Positions 1 to 5,869 of a stretch of 5,869 nucleotides of DNA are shown here, one piece after another. The position numbers and the translations under genes are program-made. Position 1 is the stretch's first letter, and every line of letters begins with the position of its first letter. The notes under the pieces are model-generated. The model was not told the DNA's origin, ran no database searches, and saw only the letters and a list, made by a program, of their open reading frames with translations. The DNA comes from Lysobacterales bacterium (GTDB lineage Bacteria; Pseudomonadota; Gammaproteobacteria; Xanthomonadales; SZUA-36), in contig JAKITM010000126.1 of the NCBI GenBank assembly GCA_021648045.1, forward strand, positions 1-5,869, read 5' to 3'.

Positions 1-2
1 AC

Positions 3-239
3 GGTCGTTTTATACTTGCTGTAACTCCAGATAGTGGCGTGAGACAAATTATTTTTGATGTAACCAATTTTACTCACCATCCTGATGATAACAACCCTGA
101 TGGCTTAAGTTGTTATAACCCCATGAAACTATACACCTCTGGAGCTACAGTAGACTATGTTAGAAATCATAATGGTGTGCTGCAAATTTACTGGGATGAT
201 TTCGAGTTATGGAAAGATGGAAATATAATATTCGATTGA
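3..239 (+). CDS. C-terminal fragment of an unrecognised protein (5' partial)
   Basis: The frame is open from the left edge to a TGA at 237-239, giving 78 residues. A GTG at 39 could serve as a start, but the frame continues upstream without a stop and the residues before it (FILAVTPDSG) read as ordinary protein, so I treat this as the end of a longer gene. The fragment is rich in Asp, Asn and aromatics, with segments such as FTHHPDDNNPDG, NPMKLYTSG and QIYWDDFELWKDG. Alternating hydrophobic and polar residues suggest a beta-strand domain. The acidic and aromatic make-up would suit a secreted or carbohydrate-related module, but that is only an impression. I do not recognise the family and assign no function. 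It converges on the glycoside hydrolase gene that ends at 566, with a MITE-like repeat between them. Confidence 0.7.
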   Translation, partial: GRFILAVTPDSGVRQIIFDVTNFTHHPDDNNPDGLSCYNPMKLYTSGATVDYVRNHNGVLQIYWDDFELWKDGNIIFD

Positions 240-262
240 TTTTTTCACTTAAATTATATCGC

Positions 263-489
263 TGTTGTCCCGTTAACTTTACGCATAACTGACTATAGCC
301 CTTACTATCATTTGGTGTATACCACTTTTTGTCACCGAGGATATGAATTCTGAGCGCCCATCTGAGACATGCCGTAAACCCATCCATGGGGGCTTCTTAC
401 CCACATCCGTGCTAATGGAGGTCTCAGGCAAGCACTCAGAATTCATGCTTGAAACAGTTAACAAAGAATAGGGAGTTAACGGGACAGCA
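263..489. mobile_element. MITE-like element with 16-bp terminal inverted repeats
   Basis: The left end TGTTGTCCCGTTAACT (263-278) and the right end AGTTAACGGGACAGCA (474-489) are reverse complements at 15 of 16 positions. They enclose about 195 bp with no transposase-like frame. A second inverted repeat (343-368 with 421-446) is nested inside. Short size, terminal inverted repeats, no coding capacity and a location between convergent genes are the hallmarks of miniature inverted-repeat transposable elements, which are mobilised in trans by a related transposase. I could not identify a clear target-site duplication, so the exact ends may be off by a few bases. The internal sequence is not an obvious remnant of a transposase I can name. 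It could alternatively be a structured intergenic repeat that is not mobile. Confidence 0.6.
343..446. repeat. Nested 26-nt inverted repeat forming a long hairpin
   Basis: Arm 343-368 and arm 421-446 match as reverse complements at 21 of 26 positions. Blocks ATGAATTCTGAG (12 nt) and CTGAGAC (7 nt) are perfect and equally spaced in both arms. All five mismatches are transitions. In minus-strand RNA four of the five become G-U pairs, so 25 of 26 positions could pair; in plus-strand RNA only one does. The 52-nt loop holds a further small stem (376-381 with 390-395) around the sequence CCATCCATGG, again better paired in the minus-strand RNA. That transcript would be read-through from the glycoside hydrolase gene ending at 566, so the hairpin could act as a 3'-end structure for that mRNA. 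This role is inferred. Confidence 0.65.
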
Positions 490-565
490 ATGACTTATTT
501 ATTAAAGTCTTAACCAAAACATCAACCAAAAAAATATTTTTAGCTATGATTTGGAAAGTTTTAAA

Positions 566-3256
566 TTAATCCTCAAAGTCATTTTTAAATATTAGGTCGC
601 TCTTGCCAAAGGAGACATCAATCGAGAAGGCGTAGGTTCGGGAGTGCCCCATAGAAGAGAAGTTTTCAACCGTCTCCCCCACACCCGTCGGCGCTGTGAA
701 TGTGACATCATAATCTGTCACACTGTTACCCGTACCGGAATTATTTACATTCAGGTAGATGATGTCAGAACCTGTGACGGATGTGAAGAACCCAGCATAC
801 ACCTCTGTCGCCGCGGCCAGCGAGAAGCTCGTGGTTTGGGGCACATCCTGAATCGTGTTGCTAATTGTTGGGTCGTAGGCTTCGCCGACCCACAGCGTCG
901 TATACGATGACGGGGAGCCGGTCAGGAGCATGGGCGTGATTGTCTTGGTGCCGCTTGCACTAGCTACAAATAAGCTGAAGTTGGTCACATCGTAACTGCC
1001 CGCCTCTAGGTTGATCGCTGCCCGGTCCACAATGAGCCGCTGCTGCCCATAGGTATCAGTGGAAGTCGCATCTGTAATGTCTGAACCCGGCCCAATGAGC
1101 GTACCATCGTTACCTGGCGTAACCCGTATGATATAAACAGGGTGTTCTCCTACCTGCACGCGCACCGATCCGGCTTGTTGTGTAAAATTGACGGGCCTAC
1201 CATACATGTCAAAGACTTCTACAATTCCTGAGGCAACCGGCACATCTATGTCCCTTGGCTCCAGTACGGCATCCCAACTCAAGTGGTAAATTCCCGGTAT
1301 ATTGTTGTATCCCCAAACAACCGTCATGTCGCGACTCTCATTTCCAAACTTAAACGCATAGACATCAATGCCAGAATTCGCAACCACAAGATTGGCTGCT
1401 ATTTTTTCCTTATACTTTAGCCCCTGAAGAAAATTTGCCAGCGCTCCATGAGTCACGACAATCAGCCCAGGGATCATGCCTTCTGGGGTATCGCGCACAA
1501 ATGAATGCTCCCTAGCATGAAGACGGTACCACATAAATTTATCCACTCCCAAAGCTAACCCCTGAATCGTAGCCCTGGGAATTAAAGCAGCTTTCCTCTC
1601 CTCAGATACATTTCGCCATGAACCCGTGATCAATCGGTGTGGATTATTGGGGTCAATCCCGATCGCCTCATGCATCTCTTGTAACGCCACTTGATCAACC
1701 GGGCGCTTGTTTACGCGTTGACTTTCTGCCGTAATTCCTCCTTCAGTCATCCAGAACGCTTGAGAGCCCCCATAGGATTGAACGACTTGCTGGCGTTGCA
1801 TAATATGAGTATCAAACAAGATAGGGTCCGCAATTAAATGATATGTGTGCTTAGCGAGTGCATCTACATTATCTAAAAGCCCCAGATCAAAAAGATCCCC
1901 CCACATCCCTATGTAATTACCACCTGATTCAGAAATGCCGACAATTTTGACTGCGGGTGCGTAGGCTTCACCCACCGTACGGAACACCTCAGTAAATGCG
2001 GCCAATTCACTCCATGTGCCGGTAAATGTAACATTGGGTTCATTCCATACTTCGAGCGCCTCGATGACACCACCCTCCCCGCCGTAGCTAGCATAGCGAG
2101 TCCAAAAAGCTTCCAGAAAGTTTTTTAAATCTCCCAAGTCGTCCGGCGGGTCAGGGACCCGAGGATAGCGTGGCAATGTCGGGTGCCAGGCTGGGGTGTT
2201 AATTACCGTTGGATTGGCCACCGCCCAAACCGGAACTTGTTCAAAAATAAAATTTACCCGATGGCCTGTTAACGCTGCTTTACGGACTACATAATCCGTG
2301 CGCCTCCAATCATACACTCCTTTAGAAGGTTCCAAGTCCTGCCAAAACACGAAGCTGCGCATCGTTTTGAATCCTGCAGGTAGTGCCACCGAATAATAGG
2401 GCATTAAGTGCATACCAAGGGGCCAGTCATTCGGTAAATCAGCCGCATCCGGTGCCGGCGTGAAAGCATAATACAAACTACCTGTCGCGATCAGGTCGCT
2501 AGAGTCGTACAGAGCGACTTCTACATAGTAGGTGCCAGGGACTGAAGACTCATCCAGGTAATACCACGCATTTCCATCAGGCGTAACCGTGCTGCTCGTC
2601 CCCTGGTCATCAGCATCCAACAAGTCGATTTGCGTAAGCTTCCAAATGGGGTTGCTTAAAAGATCCAGCATTTGCTGATCATAATGTATAAGAAGTTTGA
2701 CGGGTAACGATGGCGTGTACACATTCACCGTACTCTCACCCGTGATGCTAAGTTTATCACCTGTTCCTTTTTCTGTAACAACCTCAAACTCACTGATACT
2801 GGGGGGTTCAAGACCAGCTCCAGCCTGAATGGTCTTTAGTATATTTATCCTCACATACCGGCCCACCAGCGGGGTAAAGGAATGATCCACTAAGCGAAAG
2901 GTATTCTCCGTTACCGTCTGTACCGTTACCCAGCTTACATTATCCACTGAAACCTGAATGGTATAATCCACAGCCGTGCCATGGTCATCGATAACATCTC
3001 GGCCCAAATTGACCCGCACACCGCGAACAGCCATTTCACTGCCCAGATCCAGCGCAAGCCAGCCACTCCCTTGCGCTAAACCTCTCCAGTAAGTAGCACC
3101 ATCGCCATCCACAGCATTGGATGGAGGGTTGGAAGCGCCCGAACTATCGGCCGTTGCGGTCAAAGCAAAAGCAGTTGAGCCGCTGAACATCACTAGCAGA
3201 ATCAAAATGAACCCTATACAGTCTATTTTATTTTTTTTCACACTCATTCCTTCCAT
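566..3256 (-). CDS. Secreted multidomain clan GH-A glycoside hydrolase with discoidin (F5/8 C) domain
   Basis: This 896-residue protein is predicted to be exported and to cleave a polysaccharide. Residues 1-31 form a signal peptide: lysines at 7, 8 and 10, a hydrophobic core at about 14-24, and an A-F-A cleavage site at 29-31. Residues 32-160 match an F5/8-type C (discoidin, CBM32-like) domain, with NPPSNAVDGDGATYW, LALDLG and GRYVRI. Residues 165-267 are an Ig-like beta domain. Residues 277-605 form a TIM barrel: the acid/base is Glu406 in EVWNEPN (codon 2039-2041), the likely nucleophile is Glu505 in FWMTEGG (codon 1742-1744), and HTY at 470-472 lines the site. This layout fits clan GH-A, nearest by eye to GH39-like enzymes; the substrate cannot be read from sequence. 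Residues 610-714 are a beta-sandwich often seen after such barrels, and 716-883 a separate beta-rich module. The end DLIFKNDFED resembles the tail of the neighbouring nuclease. The mature protein has no cysteine. The start at 3256 is preferred for its ribosome binding site; an ATG at 3247 is the alternative. Confidence 0.88.
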   Translation of the reverse strand: MEGMSVKKNKIDCIGFILILLVMFSGSTAFALTATADSSGASNPPSNAVDGDGATYWRGLAQGSGWLALDLGSEMAVRGVRVNLGRDVIDDHGTAVDYTIQVSVDNVSWVTVQTVTENTFRLVDHSFTPLVGRYVRINILKTIQAGAGLEPPSISEFEVVTEKGTGDKLSITGESTVNVYTPSLPVKLLIHYDQQMLDLLSNPIWKLTQIDLLDADDQGTSSTVTPDGNAWYYLDESSVPGTYYVEVALYDSSDLIATGSLYYAFTPAPDAADLPNDWPLGMHLMPYYSVALPAGFKTMRSFVFWQDLEPSKGVYDWRRTDYVVRKAALTGHRVNFIFEQVPVWAVANPTVINTPAWHPTLPRYPRVPDPPDDLGDLKNFLEAFWTRYASYGGEGGVIEALEVWNEPNVTFTGTWSELAAFTEVFRTVGEAYAPAVKIVGISESGGNYIGMWGDLFDLGLLDNVDALAKHTYHLIADPILFDTHIMQRQQVVQSYGGSQAFWMTEGGITAESQRVNKRPVDQVALQEMHEAIGIDPNNPHRLITGSWRNVSEERKAALIPRATIQGLALGVDKFMWYRLHAREHSFVRDTPEGMIPGLIVVTHGALANFLQGLKYKEKIAANLVVANSGIDVYAFKFGNESRDMTVVWGYNNIPGIYHLSWDAVLEPRDIDVPVASGIVEVFDMYGRPVNFTQQAGSVRVQVGEHPVYIIRVTPGNDGTLIGPGSDITDATSTDTYGQQRLIVDRAAINLEAGSYDVTNFSLFVASASGTKTITPMLLTGSPSSYTTLWVGEAYDPTISNTIQDVPQTTSFSLAAATEVYAGFFTSVTGSDIIYLNVNNSGTGNSVTDYDVTFTAPTGVGETVENFSSMGHSRTYAFSIDVSFGKSDLIFKNDFED

Positions 3257-3261
3257 ATGCG

Positions 3262-3269
3262 CCTACCTT
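3262..3269 (-). promoter_or_regulatory. Ribosome binding site for the glycoside hydrolase
   Basis: On the minus strand AAGGTAGG lies five bases before the ATG at 3256-3254, a good Shine-Dalgarno match at normal spacing. A second purine run, GAAGGA, touches the in-frame ATG at 3247-3245 directly, which is too close for normal initiation. This favours the upstream start. Both starts leave the signal peptide intact. Confidence 0.5.
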
Positions 3270-3304
3270 CAGTTTTTGGACCACAAGCAGCCTCCGCATG
3301 ATAC

Positions 3305-3332
3305 AAGATACTCTACGACATGCTCACTTCAA
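3305..3332 (-). promoter_or_regulatory. Weak sigma-70-like promoter candidate upstream of the glycoside hydrolase
   Basis: Reading the minus strand, TTGAAG (3332-3327) and TATCTT (3310-3305) are separated by 16 bp, about 50 bp upstream of the start codon. Both hexamers are imperfect against TTGACA and TATAAT, so this is only a candidate. Another A/T-rich hexamer, TATAAA, lies just upstream on the same strand. The 417-bp gap after the nuclease gene makes an independent promoter somewhere in this spacer likely. Confidence 0.2.
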
Positions 3333-3502
3333 GTTTATAGAACATTCTGAGCACGGCGGGTGGACCGGGATCCATCAAGACGAAAATCAGCTTCTCGGAG
3401 AGTTAATCCGGAGCTATTAACCAGTTCCTACTCCATGGACCTGTGTAAAGTGTTATTTCCCAAAACATAACCATAAAGCACAGCATTTTCCAACCAATTC
3501 AT

Positions 3503-3515
3503 AGTCATAATGACT
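3503..3515. repeat. 13-bp perfect palindrome, possible operator
   Basis: AGTCATAATGACT is a perfect 6+1+6 inverted repeat, about 250 bp upstream of the glycoside hydrolase start. Its size fits a dimeric regulator site, but I cannot match it to a known consensus. A 13-bp palindrome can also arise by chance, so the regulatory meaning is speculative. Confidence 0.25.
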
Positions 3516-3673
3516 TTGAGTTATCTATTGGTGGGCACTCCCCAGTCAAGGGGTTTTTCAGTTGAATTGGCACCTTCAAGGCCAAAGATATGCCTCCTAA
3601 CCTTCTAGACTTTTCGTTATTTTAATTGTTAGCGGTACTGAAGAAGAGCTATCTATCATCACCATACTCAGGT

Positions 3674-5869
3674 TTACTCAAAGCTATCTTGAAATATTGA
3701 GTCAGTAGCTTGGGGGCAAATATCTTGAAAAATACATTCTGCCCATTCCGGGTGGTCAACAAATGGGTTTCTGTTTTCCTGAAAACTAAACACAACATTG
3801 TTGCGATCTATTTCGGTTTGATCCACAGGGTCATCAATATGCCATTGTAATAAAGTGCTTAACCTGGCCATTTTAGGAATGCCGCTGCCGAGTTCAGCTG
3901 GGTTTTCTACTAATTGCAAATCCGGTTCAAGTTGTACTGGGGAACTATTTGGATCAGATTGGCTGGCTTCATAACGCACATCCATATACATCATTGCCCG
4001 CGCAATATCACCTTTCCGCTGCTCCCACACTTCAAAAACCGAACCATTAAACCAGTTAGAGTTACCGGGATAAACACCAGAGCCACCGCCTATGCCATTG
4101 TAATTATCAGTTACCCTTTCGTTGCAGGCAGCATTACAATTATCGAAATAATTATTACCCCTGTCGCTGTTATAACCTACATTTGAGATCATCAAATGAT
4201 GCGCGTCAGTACGGGCGGCATTATTCGGACCTAAGCTATTTTGATGAAAGCCGCGAGATTGTGGCCAGGTATGTTCGCGATTATAGGCTTGAATCCCGCC
4301 ACCAAAATATTGAAGAGATTCGTTTTTATATACCATGATCATAAACCCAGTCGCTAATGGATCAGCATCAGCTTCAGATAAAATATTCCAGGTATCGTTA
4401 ATGTTGCCTGCGGCTGAGTAATCAAACGACAGGGCGACTCTAATAATATCGTGCAAGGTGGTGCGTAAGGTCATGGCGTTGGTAGTATCAACCCCAGCAT
4501 AATATTCACCAATTGTAGGTATCGGGCATTGGTTATTTATACTGCCTGCAGTAGGTGGTGCTGGTTTATAACTACTGGTATTTAAAGCACCGCCAGAGCC
4601 ATTCGGGCATCTTGAATTAGATTCTGCATTTGCATTCAAGTTGCCATCTTCGTCAACTTGGCCGCCGCTTACATTAAGAACCGCCAACAATCCTAAATCA
4701 TCGGCATCATTAGAATCGTAGACCAAGGCATCAATCAAATCCGTTGCCGTAACTGGATCGCCAATACTAAAATTAGTGGCATTGCTGAAATATATGGCCA
4801 CCGCACTGGCATCATCATCCAGACTATTGGCTGGCAACACCATATCTGGGGTTAAACTTGTATCACCAATAAGAAAATAGCCGCTGAAATTGGTGTTATT
4901 GCCAGATAAATCCAGAATGTTGTAAATTGTATCGTCGCTACCCTGATAAAAGACTAAAGTTACATCATTCAAACTGGTGTTGGAAAAACCACTATATATC
5001 TCGATAAACTCACTTGTGCCTATAGCGTCAACTTCATTGATAATGATGCTCGGAACAGGTGGTGGCGGTGGGGTACCAGCACTATTAGGTGTTGGATTTG
5101 CTACATAAAATGTATTGTTAAAATCTTCTGAGGTCTCATCGCTGCCGTTGATACCATTGCCGCCACTCTGGATTTCTATGCCTTCGTCCAAAGGTACATT
5201 TCTTTGCCAGCTTTCACCACCCGGATGCTGGTTGGCCATAACCACCGCCTGATTCGAAATAACCGTGTCATTTAGGTAAGGGCTGGTCGCAATGCCAACA
5301 TCAGGACCATCCATCGCAATACCGGTTTTATCTATGGCCTCAGTTTTATCGCCCCAAAGTACATAATCAATATCTTCAACTAAATCAGTCAAACCGTCCC
5401 AGGAATAAAGCACGGCTACTTCACCTCCAGATAATCCACCCTGACCATTTATTGAGTCTGGGGTGGCTTCGAGCATATCCGCAATTGCATCAGGAACTCC
5501 CCCATCTTCATAAAGCTCATAAGTTGGATCTTGCCCATAGACTGCATTGAAATCATCAGAACCATTTAAGGCTATGGTTTGGTATTGTCCAGCTAGAATC
5601 ATGGCGCCATTTGGGAAGCGGGAGTGAAAATCGGCAAAGCCACCACCACCGCCATTACCAGTGACTATCTGATAATAATATACCCCGCCATTTGCGAAAG
5701 TGGCATCGGTTAAATACACATCCGTTAAATCAACATCTGTTACGCCACTATTGTGGATCTCGATAAACTCTCCAGCTGTTGGCGTAACTGCTATTTCAGT
5801 AATTAATAAATCACTTACATCAGCTGTTGACAGCATTGGAAGCAGGGCAAGAGTAGTGATGATATATTT
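3674..5869 (-). CDS. Secreted endonuclease I family nuclease with two lamin-tail domains (5' partial)
   Basis: This exported nuclease should cut DNA, possibly RNA too, outside the cell. The frame runs off the right edge. Of 731 visible residues, the first 11 (KYIITTLALLP) plus MLSTA read as a signal peptide ending STA before DVSDLL, so the internal ATG at 5836 is not the start; the true start probably lies within a few codons beyond 5869. Counting from that ATG, residues 9-250 hold a lamin-tail domain (LLITEI, GEFIEIHNSG), followed by a PPPPP linker at 256-260. Residues 262-430 hold a second (IIINEVD, SEFIEIYSG). Residues 440-705 are an endonuclease I (beta-beta-alpha-metal) domain: Glu521-His522 in NREHTWPQSRGF (His codon 4271-4273) match the metal ligand and general base of Vvn/EndA-type enzymes, and Asn556 in YNSDRGNN (4169-4171) is the expected second ligand. 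The family end motif RNPFVDHPEW is present. Six cysteines (410, 437, 567, 571, 701, 707) suit disulfides outside the cytoplasm. The tail DSIFQDSFE resembles that of the downstream glycoside hydrolase. Confidence 0.92.
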   Translation of the reverse strand, partial: KYIITTLALLPMLSTADVSDLLITEIAVTPTAGEFIEIHNSGVTDVDLTDVYLTDATFANGGVYYYQIVTGNGGGGGFADFHSRFPNGAMILAGQYQTIALNGSDDFNAVYGQDPTYELYEDGGVPDAIADMLEATPDSINGQGGLSGGEVAVLYSWDGLTDLVEDIDYVLWGDKTEAIDKTGIAMDGPDVGIATSPYLNDTVISNQAVVMANQHPGGESWQRNVPLDEGIEIQSGGNGINGSDETSEDFNNTFYVANPTPNSAGTPPPPPVPSIIINEVDAIGTSEFIEIYSGFSNTSLNDVTLVFYQGSDDTIYNILDLSGNNTNFSGYFLIGDTSLTPDMVLPANSLDDDASAVAIYFSNATNFSIGDPVTATDLIDALVYDSNDADDLGLLAVLNVSGGQVDEDGNLNANAESNSRCPNGSGGALNTSSYKPAPPTAGSINNQCPIPTIGEYYAGVDTTNAMTLRTTLHDIIRVALSFDYSAAGNINDTWNILSEADADPLATGFMIMVYKNESLQYFGGGIQAYNREHTWPQSRGFHQNSLGPNNAARTDAHHLMISNVGYNSDRGNNYFDNCNAACNERVTDNYNGIGGGSGVYPGNSNWFNGSVFEVWEQRKGDIARAMMYMDVRYEASQSDPNSSPVQLEPDLQLVENPAELGSGIPKMARLSTLLQWHIDDPVDQTEIDRNNVVFSFQENRNPFVDHPEWAECIFQDICPQATDSIFQDSFE

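Larger units (their letters stand above)
240..565. other. Convergent intergenic region, mostly filled by a MITE-like repeat
   Basis: This gap lies between the 3' ends of two convergent genes. Positions 263-489 are the inverted-repeat element described separately. The flanks (240-262 and 490-565) are AT-rich and non-coding. On the right flank there is a weak 5-bp inverted repeat (GACTT 492-496 with AAGTC 505-509) and an all-A/T palindrome at 530-541. Neither has a GC-rich stem, so neither makes a convincing rho-independent terminator for either gene. The open frames inside the repeat on the minus strand follow its inverted repeats and show no protein-like features, so I do not call them genes. 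Confidence 0.75.
3257..3673. other. Non-coding spacer between nuclease and glycoside hydrolase genes
   Basis: This is 417 bp with no convincing gene on either strand. It should hold the 3' end of the nuclease transcript and the promoter of the downstream glycoside hydrolase. It contains a weak promoter candidate, a 13-bp palindrome at 3503-3515, and a short CCCC/GGGG hairpin followed by five T's (3540-3558) that points in the plus direction, where there is no gene to terminate. I see no GC-rich stem with a T-run in the minus direction, so nuclease transcription may read on into the next gene or end by another mechanism. Confidence 0.7.

Noticed and set aside
160..464. Minus-strand open frames of 61 and 75 codons across the repeat element
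   Set aside because: They overlap the inverted repeats and one runs into the plus-strand gene. They have no domain-like pattern or ribosome binding site and are explained by the repeat sequence.
263..489. Integron attC site or cassette array, suggested by GTTAAC motifs at both ends
   Set aside because: The ends do not fit the GTTRRRY/RYYYAAC core consensus, the spacing is longer than typical attC sites, and no second site follows the next gene.
528..541. A/T palindrome after the hydrolase stop as a terminator
   Set aside because: The stem has only A-T pairs, too weak for an intrinsic terminator.
644..910. Plus-strand 88-codon open frame, with similar ones at 3117-3350 and 3914-4186
   Set aside because: The frames at 644 and 3914 lie wholly inside well-supported minus-strand coding regions. 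The one at 3117-3350 covers the signal-peptide end of the hydrolase gene and its leader. None has a protein-like pattern or a ribosome binding site.
569..1110. Recent horizontal acquisition of the hydrolase C-terminal module, based on higher GC
   Set aside because: Hand counts give close to 60% GC around 781-960 against roughly 40-48% in parts of the catalytic region, but stretches such as 2041-2100 are equally GC-rich, so composition does not separate the module.
3540..3558. Rho-independent terminator (CCCC, 6-nt loop, GGGG, TTTTT)
   Set aside because: The stem is only 4 bp and the T-run makes it work in the plus direction, where no gene ends nearby. In the minus direction it has no T-run.
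5834..5836. ATG at 5836 as the true start of the nuclease
   Set aside because: The frame continues upstream to the edge with a hydrophobic stretch that completes a signal peptide; starting here would remove most of it.

Overview
The window looks like part of the chromosome of an aquatic or marine gammaproteobacterium that secretes hydrolases. That is inferred from protein style only: large multidomain exported enzymes, lamin-tail domains fused to an endonuclease I domain, and short C-terminal tails ending in Phe-Glu. No rRNA, tRNA or housekeeping gene is present to fix the taxonomy. By hand counts, GC is about 40-60%, varying from line to line.

Layout. Positions 3-239 (+) are the last 78 codons of an unrecognised protein that enters from the left edge. 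Positions 240-565 separate this gene from the convergent gene on its right. Most of that gap is a compact element of about 227 bp (263-489) with near-perfect 16-bp terminal inverted repeats and a second, nested inverted repeat inside, resembling a non-autonomous (MITE-like) mobile element. Positions 566-3256 (-) encode an 896-residue exported protein. It has a signal peptide, an F5/8-type (discoidin) carbohydrate-binding domain, a beta domain, a clan GH-A glycoside hydrolase barrel with both catalytic glutamates visible, and one or two C-terminal beta domains. Positions 3257-3673 are a 417-bp non-coding spacer. Positions 3674-5869 (-) encode an exported nuclease with two lamin-tail domains and a C-terminal endonuclease I domain. 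Its first few codons lie beyond the right edge.

How they fit together. The nuclease and the glycoside hydrolase lie in the same orientation, both are predicted to be exported, and both end in an alignable tail, D-x-I-F-x3-F-E. A shared export or surface-processing route and a role in breaking down extracellular DNA plus polysaccharide (foreign biomass or biofilm matrix) are reasonable inferences but are not proven by the sequence. The 417-bp spacer argues against tight operon coupling. No CRISPR array, tRNA, defence system or complete transposase gene was found.
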